A model generated the notes under the pieces. It was not told where the DNA came from. It did not search any database and saw only the letters and a list, made by a program, of their open reading frames with translations. A program made the position numbers and the translations under genes. Below are positions 43,481 to 50,572 of a stretch of DNA of 64,000 nt, piece after piece. Source of the stretch: Accumulibacter appositus (GTDB taxonomy: Bacteria; Pseudomonadota; Gammaproteobacteria; Burkholderiales; Rhodocyclaceae); assembly GCF_035440685.1 (NCBI RefSeq), contig NZ_DAORMW010000023.1; one strand, 5' to 3'. The stretch's first letter is position 1. Each line of letters opens with the position of its first letter.

Positions 43481-44383
43481 TCACGCCTCCGGCGCACCCC
43501 CCGCTGCTGGCGGCAGGCGCTCCGCGCCCGCCGCCTGGCCGGTGGACCTCAGGGAAAAGCGGAACCCCAGGGAGCGGGAGCGGAGGTCGCGGGGCCTCAG
43601 GATGCGGTACGCGGAGCGCAGCCACCCGGCCCCGTCGAGCCACGAGCCGCCGCGCACGACGCGGGGGGCTTCGTCCTCCTCGGGGCCGCGCGGGTTTTCG
43701 TGCAGTTCGCCGTCGTACTGCCGCGGCCCGTCCGCGCACCACTCCCAGACGTTTCCGTGCATTTCGTACAGCCCCCAGTCGTTGGGGGCAAAGGATTTGA
43801 CCGGCACCGTCTTTTCCCGGTAAAGGCCCTTCTCGCCGCCATCATAGGGATCATTGCCGTCGTAATTGGCCTGCGCCGGGCTGATCGTCGCGCCGAAGCT
43901 GAACGGCGTCTCGCTCCCGGCACGGCAGGCGTATTCCCATTCCGCCTCGGTCGGCAGTTCGAGTGTCACGCCCGACAACATCGCCTGCGCTTTTCCGAGG
44001 AAAGCTTGCACGTCGTCCCAGTTCACCAGCTCGACCGGATTCAAGCGGTCGTCCTTGAAGTGGCTCGGGTTGTGCCCCATCACCGCCTGCCACAGTGCCT
44101 GCGTGCACGCCGTGTCGGCCAGCCAGTAGCCGGCCGTCAGGCGCACCCGGTGGCGCGGCCCTTCGTCAGCGAATCGTTCGGCCTCATTTTCCGGCGAGCC
44201 CATCCAGGACTCGCCCGGCTCGATCCAGCGAAAACACTGCACGACGCCGGCGATCTCGACCTTGACCCACAGGCCGTGCTCGTCGTCGCCCCAGGCCGAG
44301 GCACAGGGCAGCGGCAGCACCGGCGGGCGACGCAGCGCCTCGGGAGGAAACGGCGGTTCAGAGGAAAGGCTGGCGCTGGCCAT
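43481..44383 (-). CDS. DGR target 2: FGE-sulfatase/C-type-lectin-fold protein, short form
   Basis: The 300-aa protein is mostly one formylglycine-generating-enzyme-type domain: RWIEPGESWMGSPENEAERF, RHRVRLTAGYWLADTACTQALW, LPTEAEWEYACRAGSETPF, YEMHGNVWEWCADGP and APRVVRGGSW. The C-terminal part holds the DGR variable repeat at 43548-43671. The catalytic Cys residues of true FGEs fall in the region replaced here, so ligand binding rather than catalysis is likely. It is a paralogue of the C-terminal domain of the 943-aa protein but lacks its long N-terminus. ATG 44383 is chosen; the open frame runs further up into the template repeat, without homology between. Confidence 0.85.
   Translation of the reverse strand: MASASLSSEPPFPPEALRRPPVLPLPCASAWGDDEHGLWVKVEIAGVVQCFRWIEPGESWMGSPENEAERFADEGPRHRVRLTAGYWLADTACTQALWQAVMGHNPSHFKDDRLNPVELVNWDDVQAFLGKAQAMLSGVTLELPTEAEWEYACRAGSETPFSFGATISPAQANYDGNDPYDGGEKGLYREKTVPVKSFAPNDWGLYEMHGNVWEWCADGPRQYDGELHENPRGPEEDEAPRVVRGGSWLDGAGWLRSAYRILRPRDLRSRSLGFRFSLRSTGQAAGAERLPPAAGGAPEA
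43516..43528 (-). other. Hairpin downstream of variable repeat 1
   Basis: GGCGC-TCC-GCGCC is a perfect 5-bp stem that extends to a 12-bp stem (43509-43535) with one mismatch. Its core lies 20 bp from the edge of the variable repeat. Hairpins at this place are needed for DGR retrohoming in characterised systems. The template repeat has none. Confidence 0.65.
43548..43671 (-). repeat. DGR variable repeat 1 (VR1)
   Basis: 124 bp matching the template repeat 44580-44703 except at 18 positions. Every one of the 18 is an A in the template (sense, minus strand). Invariant blocks flank and interrupt the variable codons. It encodes the surface of the FGE-fold domain, residues such as RILRPRDLRSRSLG after the constant SAY. 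Confidence 0.95.
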
Positions 44384-44579
44384 CGGAGTGGGGCAAGGCC
44401 CGGAAGGTGTTGCAGGGGCCGAAAGCGGCGGCCCGGGAGGCTGTCGGCGCCGGCATCCACCGCTTGCGCCTACCGGCGCCCCGGGCGCCTTGCAGTTCGC
44501 CGACGCGATTAGCGGCGCCGGCAGGATGTCGCATCTGGTCCATGATCGTCGGCAAATCCATGCCTCTGCTGTCATCGAG

Positions 44580-44703
44580 CTCAGGGAAAAGCGGAACCCC
44601 TGGTTGTGGTTGCGGTTGTCGCGGTGCCTCTGGTTGCGGTACGCGGAGCGCAGCCTCCTGGCTTCGTTGTTCCACGAGCCGCCGCGCACGACGCGGGGGG
44701 CTT
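44580..44703 (-). repeat. DGR template repeat (TR)
   Basis: The 124-bp template lies 16 bp after the reverse transcriptase stop. Its sense strand has 26 adenines, many as AAC codons (SWNNEARR, YRNQRHRDNRNHNQG), the hallmark of adenine-targeted mutagenesis. Twenty-one of its 23 interior adenines differ in at least one variable repeat; no other base does. It is the non-coding donor; the in-frame open reading into the downstream FGE gene is treated as accidental. Confidence 0.95.
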
Positions 44704-44719
44704 TTTGTTTTGCTGATGC

Positions 44720-45748
44720 TCATCCCGAAGCCGTACTATACACCGCGCAGTTCCCGCCAGCCGCCAGCAGGCGCCGGCGAAAATCGAGGCTCTGGCAGCC
44801 GCACAGCGTCGCCAGGGCGAGATCGGCGGCGCGCTGCAAGTCGGTTTCGCTGACGATGGCCGCCGCCGCGGCGCGGTCGATGCGCTGCGTCGCAGCGCGA
44901 AAGCGGGCCAGCTTGCGGGGACTTGCCAGCACCACCCCCTGGCGGACGCGAAAGCCGCAGAACTGCATGCCGGCGTTGCTTGGCGCGATGCGCACCCGTG
45001 CCTTGAGGCGCAGGCCGCGTTCTTCCTGCAAATGAGTGCTGAGCGCGGCCAGGCTGCGCTCAGCGTCCTGCCGGCTGTCGCAGGCCCAGAAGATATCGTC
45101 CATGTAACGTACGACTTGGCCGCAGCCCGGGTGCGCGAGCAGCAGCCGGTCAGCGCTGTCAAGGTAGGCGTTGGCGAAATGCTGCGAGGTCAGCGCGCCG
45201 ATGGGCAAACCTCGTCCCGGTCCACTGGTCGTCCCGGACTCGATAATGCGCGCCAGCAAACGCAGAAAGCGCGCTCCCTTGAAGCGCCGCGCGAGCAGTT
45301 CGAGCAGGAGGTCGTGGCGGATCGACGGGAAATAAGCGTCGACATCGACCTGGACGAAGATCGGCCAGGCGCGCAGGGCGCGCTGCACTGCCGCCACGGC
45401 GGCATGCACGCCCTTGCCGGGTCGGCAGGCGTAGCAGCCGTCGACCAACATGCGCTCGAAGCGTGCTTCGGCAAGGTTGAGAATCGCGTGATGCAGCACG
45501 CGGTCGGCAAAGCACGCGGCGTGGATGGTGCGCCGTTTGGGGTCGTGGATGACAAAGGCGCTGGCCCGTCCGGCCGGAGCGCGCTCGCCGAGTATGGCGT
45601 CGGCCAGCTCGTCAAGGTGGTGCTCCAGACGGGCGAGAAAACGCGCCACTGCCGGCCGTCCGGCCTTGCCGCGCGCAGCCTTCCAGGTCGCCAGAGCGAG
45701 GTTCTGCCGGTCGGCCAAAGCTTCCAGCGTGATCGCCTGACGGTGCAC
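44720..45748 (-). CDS. DGR reverse transcriptase
   Basis: The ~342-aa protein is a retron/DGR-type reverse transcriptase. Motifs, by residue from the GTG start: VQVDVDAYFPSI (132-143) for motif A, GLPIGALTSQHFANAYLD (180-197) with the DGR-specific IGxxxSQ instead of QGxxxSP, and catalytic YMDD (215-218). It copies the template RNA with errors at adenines. GTG 45748, 11 bp after the HRDC gene stop, follows AGGCGG; the open frame extends upstream over the HRDC gene in another frame and is rejected. No maturase or endonuclease domain is seen. Confidence 0.93.
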   Translation of the reverse strand: MHRQAITLEALADRQNLALATWKAARGKAGRPAVARFLARLEHHLDELADAILGERAPAGRASAFVIHDPKRRTIHAACFADRVLHHAILNLAEARFERMLVDGCYACRPGKGVHAAVAAVQRALRAWPIFVQVDVDAYFPSIRHDLLLELLARRFKGARFLRLLARIIESGTTSGPGRGLPIGALTSQHFANAYLDSADRLLLAHPGCGQVVRYMDDIFWACDSRQDAERSLAALSTHLQEERGLRLKARVRIAPSNAGMQFCGFRVRQGVVLASPRKLARFRAATQRIDRAAAAAIVSETDLQRAADLALATLCGCQSLDFRRRLLAAGGNCAVYSTASG

Positions 45749-45758
45749 GTTTCGCCGC

Positions 45759-46232
45759 CTAGGCCGGCGCCAGGGCCTGTTGCAGGACGGCGAGAAAGCG
45801 CTCGGCGTAACGTTCCAGTCGCGCCGGACCAACGCCGTCGATGGCTCCGAGCGCTTCGAGCGTGCGCACCCGTCCGCGCACCATGTTGGCCAGCTGCTCG
45901 TTGGTGAACACCGCGTACTGCGCCACCGCCTCGCTCTCGGCGATGCTCTTGCGCAAGGCTCGCAACTGCACGAAGACCGCGAAATCGGCATCGTTCAAGA
46001 CCTCGCGATAATCGATCCGGCGAGCGCTGCCCTGATCGGCCTTCAAGGCGTCTGGCAGCGGGCCAGGGCCGGGCGCCAGACTGACGCAGATCGCCCAGAA
46101 CGACGCTTCGCCGGCGGCCACCAGCTGGCGCTCGACGCTGAGCACGCGACTGGCGGCGAGCAGCTGGTTGAGTTCGGCCTCGGCGGCGCCCGGATTGCAC
46201 GCCGGAATGGCGAAAAAGCGGTAACTCATCAC
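45759..46232 (-). CDS. DGR accessory protein with HRDC domain
   Basis: The 157-aa protein has an N-terminal alpha/beta part (SYRFFAIPACNPGAAEAELNQLL) and, from about residue 85, an HRDC fold: FVQLRALRKSIAESEAVAQYAVFTNEQL and ALGAIDGVGPARLERYAERFLAVL with the GVGP turn. HRDC-type accessory proteins replace the usual Avd in some published DGRs and presumably bind the RT or nucleic acid. GTG 46232 follows AAAGGA at six bases; ATG 46229 is the alternative. It lies 33 bp after the 943-aa gene and 10 bp before the RT. Confidence 0.82.
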   Translation of the reverse strand: MMSYRFFAIPACNPGAAEAELNQLLAASRVLSVERQLVAAGEASFWAICVSLAPGPGPLPDALKADQGSARRIDYREVLNDADFAVFVQLRALRKSIAESEAVAQYAVFTNEQLANMVRGRVRTLEALGAIDGVGPARLERYAERFLAVLQQALAPA

Positions 46233-46265
46233 TGCAAATCCTTTTTCAAAACGCCTGCCGCTGGC

Positions 46266-49097
46266 CTATTTCTTTTTGCCAGGGGAGCGTCGGAAAGCGC
46301 CGCCGAGCTTTTCGAGCAGTTTGTCGACGCCGCTTCGCGGCGGTTCGGCAGCCGCCGAACCGCCGTGGCCTTGCCGTCCCGGCAAGGCCGGTAAATCCTG
46401 CGGCCCCTCCGGGGCCTCCGACCGCTTCTCGTGCCGGAGGCGCTCCGCGCCCGCCGCTTGACCGGCGGACCTCAGGGAAAAGCGGAACCCCAGGTAGAGG
46501 GAGCGGTAGACGCGGGGCCACTGGTCGCGGTACGCGGAGCGCAGCCTCCCGGCAGCGTAGAACCACGAGCCGCCGCGCACGACGCGGGGGGCTTCCCTGT
46601 CCTCCGGGCCGCGCGGGTTCTCGTGCAGTTCGCCGTCGTACGGCCGCTGCCCGTCCGCACACCATTCATCAACGTTGCCGTGCATTTCATACAGCCCCCA
46701 GTCGTTGGGCGCAAAGGATTTGACCGGCACCGTCTTGTTCCGGCTAAGGCCTTTGGCGCCGCCATCATAGGGACGATCGCCGTTGTAATTGGCCTGCGCC
46801 GGGGTGATCGTCGCGCCGAAGCTGAACGGCGTCTCGCTCCCGGCACGGCAGGCGTATTCCCATTCCGCCTCGGTGGGCAGGTCGACCTTTACCCCTGGCA
46901 GCATCCCCTGCGCTTTTTCGAGGAAGGCTTGCACGTCGTCCCAGTTCACCTGCTCGACGGGATTCAGAGGGGCGTCCTTGAAGTGGCTCGGGTTGCGCCC
47001 CATTACCGCCTGCCACAATGCCTGCGTGCACGCCGTGTCGGCCAGCCAGTAGCCAGCCGTCAGGCGCACCCGGTGGCGCGGCCCTTCGTCGCTATGGCGC
47101 TCCGCCTCGTTGTCTGGCGAACCCATCGAGAATTCCCCTGGCTCGATCCAGCGAAAACGCTGCACGACGCCGGCGAAGTCTACGTCGAGGTAGAGGCCGT
47201 GGCGGTCGCGTGCCATCGCCTTTGCCCAGGCTGGGCGCGGCGTCCGGACGAAGCGATAGCTGCGGCCGGCGCTATAGAGCGAGATACTGCTCAGCTCGGT
47301 GGCAAGTCCGACCGGCAGTGGCAGCGGGATGTCGCCGGCTTCGATCCAGCTATTCCGCCGGCCAGCCGCGGGGCTGCTTTCGCAGACGACGCCGCCCTGG
47401 TAGAGAATGCCCGGCCAGCGAACAGCTTCGTCCGGCGCCGGGTGTAAAAAGAAGCGATCGTCCTGCTGCTGCAGCCAGCAGCGGCGCTCTGCCATTCCTT
47501 GCCGGCCCGCGTTTCGCGCTGCAGCGATGTCGGCAGCCTGGAAGCCGTCTGGAATCTCGCTGTTGCCGGTCAAGGCCCAGAGCGGCGCAAGCAGCGTGGA
47601 ATTCGCTTCTACCCAGCCGCTATCCTTTCCATGGCGGTAGAGCAGGTCACGGGCGTAGTCGGGGGCATCGCCGGGCGTGTCCTGCGGATGAGCGGCGAAA
47701 CGGGCAAACCACTTTTCTGCCTGCTTCACCGGCGCTTCGAATTCCGGGCTCCTGGCGAGCTCGGGCGGCACGTGCGCCCGCCAGATCAGCAGCTCCGCAT
47801 TCTCGGTCGAACGCCCGCGCCAGGCGTGCGCGTACAAGGTGCGGCGCAGGATTTCCTGTTGCTCGGCGGGACCGATCTCCTTCTGGAAGCGATCGCGGTA
47901 GGTGGCGACGTGGTCCGGCGCTATCTCGCAGAAACGGTAACCTGCCGCCACCACCGGTGCGTAGGACCAGACGATGGCTTCCAATCCGGGCTCGGCGGCG
48001 GATGCCGGGCTTATGCTGCGCAAGGAACGCAGCAGACCGGGTTCGACGCGTACGCAGCAGGCGATGCGCGCAAGCAGGGTTTCCCGCAGATGCGCCGTGT
48101 TGGCCGAGTTCACCGCCCCTTGCGGCCGGACCGGGCGCATGCCGTGCTCGCCATTGAGGCAGTGCACGCGGCCGTGCCGTGCTGCTTCTTCCGGGACCAG
48201 GCTCGGCGACATGGGTACCCAGGCGACGGGTGGTGTCCCGTGTTCGGCCAGACCTTGCATAAAGGTTTGCCACGCTTGCGCCTTGCCGGGGTCGCCGGCG
48301 AGTAGTCCAAGGTCACCGAGCAGCAGCACCTGTGTGCCGGGAGCGGGCAGGGGGATCGGGCGCCGGGTGGCAACTGCCCGGCCGCGCCCGCGTTGCACCG
48401 AGAGAGTGACGAAGGGCGACTCGTTGACCACCCACAGGCTCAGGTTGCCATCACCATGCCGGCGGGACACTTCGCGCCAGAGTTGAGCGTAGTCTTTCTC
48501 GTAGGGCAGCAGGCGGTCGGCGATATCGATGACCACCAGCAGTTCGCCGCCCCAGTGGGTCAGGCGACGTCGCGGCAGGCGCAAGGGCGTGCGCCCGCGT
48601 GACAGCGCGCCGACCAGCGCCGGCACATCCGGTGGGCCGAGATGTGGCCGGGCCAGCGCCCGCTGCAACGCGGGCCACAGGCGAGTGCGGCTGACGAGGG
48701 GCACGAATGGCGCCTCGCCGCTTGTCTCGCGTGGCCGGCAATCGGCGAGCTTCAGCGGTTGCAGCAGCCTGGCATCCGGCACTGGTTCTGAAGGACTCTG
48801 GTCGACGCGGTATTCGACGAGCGCGAAATGGGCGGCCGACAAGGGCGGACGCTGGCGGATGGATTTTGCCGGCGTCGGCGGCGATGCCTGGCCGTTGACG
48901 TCATCGGCGGGGCGATCGTCCTCCGTGTCGGCAGAGGGGATGGTCAAGGCCTGTTCCGGTTGCGCGTCGAGAGTGAGCATGAGCACGCCCGCGAGGCGCT
49001 TTTCGCTTTCGCACGCCACGTCCGTCGCCACCTTGCCGTGCACCGCGACCAGCGCGCGCAGCAGGTCGGCCCGGCCAGCGACGCCACCTGCGGCCAT
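46266..49097 (-). CDS. DGR target 1: 943-aa protein, helical/vWA-like N-terminus plus FGE/C-type-lectin domain
   Basis: The last ~270 residues are an FGE-sulfatase-type fold (WIEPGEFSMGSPDNEAERH, TEAEWEYACRAGSETPFSFGA, LYEMHGNVDEWCADG, RVVRGGSWFYAAGR) with the DGR variable repeat at 46471-46594, then a basic tail ending SPGKKK. Around residues 190-240, GGELLVVIDIADRLLPYEKDYAQLW and LSLWVVNES look like a degenerate Rossmann/vWA segment without an intact metal site. The rest is unrecognised. ATG 49097 directly abuts the stop of the MoxR gene. Two-domain sensor/effector coupling to MoxR is inferred from operon context. Confidence 0.88.
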   Translation of the reverse strand: MAAGGVAGRADLLRALVAVHGKVATDVACESEKRLAGVLMLTLDAQPEQALTIPSADTEDDRPADDVNGQASPPTPAKSIRQRPPLSAAHFALVEYRVDQSPSEPVPDARLLQPLKLADCRPRETSGEAPFVPLVSRTRLWPALQRALARPHLGPPDVPALVGALSRGRTPLRLPRRRLTHWGGELLVVIDIADRLLPYEKDYAQLWREVSRRHGDGNLSLWVVNESPFVTLSVQRGRGRAVATRRPIPLPAPGTQVLLLGDLGLLAGDPGKAQAWQTFMQGLAEHGTPPVAWVPMSPSLVPEEAARHGRVHCLNGEHGMRPVRPQGAVNSANTAHLRETLLARIACCVRVEPGLLRSLRSISPASAAEPGLEAIVWSYAPVVAAGYRFCEIAPDHVATYRDRFQKEIGPAEQQEILRRTLYAHAWRGRSTENAELLIWRAHVPPELARSPEFEAPVKQAEKWFARFAAHPQDTPGDAPDYARDLLYRHGKDSGWVEANSTLLAPLWALTGNSEIPDGFQAADIAAARNAGRQGMAERRCWLQQQDDRFFLHPAPDEAVRWPGILYQGGVVCESSPAAGRRNSWIEAGDIPLPLPVGLATELSSISLYSAGRSYRFVRTPRPAWAKAMARDRHGLYLDVDFAGVVQRFRWIEPGEFSMGSPDNEAERHSDEGPRHRVRLTAGYWLADTACTQALWQAVMGRNPSHFKDAPLNPVEQVNWDDVQAFLEKAQGMLPGVKVDLPTEAEWEYACRAGSETPFSFGATITPAQANYNGDRPYDGGAKGLSRNKTVPVKSFAPNDWGLYEMHGNVDEWCADGQRPYDGELHENPRGPEDREAPRVVRGGSWFYAAGRLRSAYRDQWPRVYRSLYLGFRFSLRSAGQAAGAERLRHEKRSEAPEGPQDLPALPGRQGHGGSAAAEPPRSGVDKLLEKLGGAFRRSPGKKK
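46439..46451 (-). other. Hairpin downstream of variable repeat 2
   Basis: GGCGC-TCC-GCGCC, the same core as at 43516-43528 and at the same 20-bp distance from the variable repeat. Outer pairing is weaker than at VR1. Confidence 0.55.
46471..46594 (-). repeat. DGR variable repeat 2 (VR2)
   Basis: 124 bp matching the template except at 16 positions, all adenines of the template. It encodes the variable surface (SWFYAAGRLRSAYRDQWPRVYR) of the 943-aa protein. It differs from VR1 at many of these places, so the two genes have diversified independently. Confidence 0.95.
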
Positions 49098-50123
49098 TCA
49101 GTCGCCTGCCGGTGTCGGCGAGTCGGTGTGGGCGATCGGTTTGCGCCCCTGCGACAGCTCTGGCTGGCGGTCGACGCTGCCGTGCTTGAGGTAGCCATAC
49201 GCGGACAGGCGCCCAAGCCATTCCTGCTGTGCTGGCGCATCATCCTGGAACAGTTCGCGCAGTGCATAGAGCAGATCCAGATATTCGGCCAGCCCTGGCG
49301 GCGGCAGGTTGGCGGCCTTGACTGCATCCCTGTCCTTTTCCAGTTGCTCGGCGGCCATGCCCAACAGCTGGGGGTCGAGCAAGGCCGCGCGCGGTGGTTC
49401 GGCGTTCGGTAAGGCGCCGAAGTGCGCATTGCCACGTTTGATCAGCCAGTCGCGATAGCTCCCCGGGCCCGGCTCAAGGGCCAGAACGATGCAGCGGCGC
49501 AGGAAGGCGGCCGGTAGCTCGCGTTCTTCGTTGGTCGTGATGACGATCAGTGGCGGCTGTGTTTCCGACGCGCAGATCGGCTTATTCTCTGGTTCGACGT
49601 GGAAGCTTCGCTGGCCGAGGACTTCCAGCAAGCTGTTGGGCAGGTCGCTGTCGGCCTTGTCAATCTCGTCGATCACGACTACATGCCCGTTGGGCTTCAC
49701 GATGGTTTCGTCCGTGGGCATGTACTTGCTTGCCGATTCCCAGTCGAACGCCTTCCACAGCACGCCGGGCCGCCAGTACCTTTTCTTGTCCGCGGCGAGA
49801 TCCATCCCCTTGACCTGGGCATCGGCCAGCCGCTGCACGGCGTCGAAGCGGGACTGCAGTTCCTGCGCCTCGAAACGCGGGTGTATCGTCTCGCCATGCA
49901 AGTGCCAGCCCAGATGAGCGGCTGCCGCGCGCGCCAGCTGCGTCTTGCCGGTTCCCGGTTCGCCGCGCACCAGCAGGGGCCGCCGCGCTGCATAGGCCAG
50001 CGTCAGCGCGTCGATTTCGGCAGTCGACCATTGATGCCAGGAAAGCGCGTGACCGGGGCATTTGTCGAGCTTCTGAACCTGATCGTGCCGGAGGGACGCG
50101 AAGGGAGAATTCAAAGAGTTCAT
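49098..50123 (-). CDS. MoxR-type AAA+ ATPase
   Basis: The 341-aa protein has Walker A GEPGTGKT (54-61), Walker B VVVIDEID (148-155), sensor-1 VITTNEER (194-201) and arginines in LRRCIVLALEPGPG, as in MoxR/RavA/CbbQ-like AAA+ proteins. MoxR ATPases work as hexamers with a vWA-like partner to remodel target proteins. It overlaps the upstream 454-aa gene by 4 bp and abuts the downstream 943-aa gene, so all three are co-translated. The C-terminal ~70 residues are unusual and hydrophilic. Confidence 0.92.
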   Translation of the reverse strand: MNSLNSPFASLRHDQVQKLDKCPGHALSWHQWSTAEIDALTLAYAARRPLLVRGEPGTGKTQLARAAAAHLGWHLHGETIHPRFEAQELQSRFDAVQRLADAQVKGMDLAADKKRYWRPGVLWKAFDWESASKYMPTDETIVKPNGHVVVIDEIDKADSDLPNSLLEVLGQRSFHVEPENKPICASETQPPLIVITTNEERELPAAFLRRCIVLALEPGPGSYRDWLIKRGNAHFGALPNAEPPRAALLDPQLLGMAAEQLEKDRDAVKAANLPPPGLAEYLDLLYALRELFQDDAPAQQEWLGRLSAYGYLKHGSVDRQPELSQGRKPIAHTDSPTPAGD

Positions 50124-50572
50124 GTGCCCGCCTGTCCACTTCCAGTCACCAGTGCCGCGAAATCCGGCCAGGAATTCTTCAGCCCCTCCCAGACGGGCGT
50201 GAGCGTTTCAACAATGGTGCTGCCGTTCTTGACCGCGCCGGCCGCATCCTTCAGGCCGTCCAGGCAGCGTTTGACAAGTTTGGCGTTGGGCTTGGAACGG
50301 TCCTCGGTCTTCAATACCTCCCGGATTTCGCTCAAGTCGCCCTCCATCTTGAGGCGTTGTGCAGAACCCGCAGGGGCTTCGGTGCACGCGTTGATGGCGC
50401 GCTGGACTGCATCGAGCATCGATAAGAGATCGGTAAGCTGTGGACCGTTGTTGATAACCCCTTGGGCGACCGCTTGCGAACTTGGTGCGTTGGCCTGTGC
50501 CAGGTTGTTCACTGGCGCAAAGAAATTGTTGTTGGTCACGCTCGCTGGTGGCTTGCCGTCGTCGTTCGGCAT
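50120..50572 (-). CDS. Possible internal-start product, ~150 aa
   Basis: Same frame as the 454-aa gene. ATG 50572 has a strong GGAGG site (two overlapping copies in GGAGGGAGG, 50589-50581) at eight-base spacing, better than the site of the full-length start. The product would be NNN-rich at first and then helical (LLSMLDAVQRAINACTE, LKDAAGAVKNGSTIV), and could be the true accessory protein or a short isoform. Confidence 0.45.
   Translation of the reverse strand: MPNDDGKPPASVTNNNFFAPVNNLAQANAPSSQAVAQGVINNGPQLTDLLSMLDAVQRAINACTEAPAGSAQRLKMEGDLSEIREVLKTEDRSKPNAKLVKRCLDGLKDAAGAVKNGSTIVETLTPVWEGLKNSWPDFAALVTGSGQAGT

Noticed and set aside
43481..44689. A continuous frame that would make the template repeat the N-terminus of the short FGE protein
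   Set aside because: The TR is in the same frame by descent from an FGE gene, but the ~65 codons between it and ATG 44383 have no similarity to any FGE domain, and a translated TR would not suit its role as template. A start at 44383 explains the conserved core.
44720..45991. A longer N-terminus for the reverse transcriptase, up to 45991
   Set aside because: It would read through the HRDC gene in another frame and gives an arginine/serine-rich sequence without structure. RT homology begins near GTG 45748.
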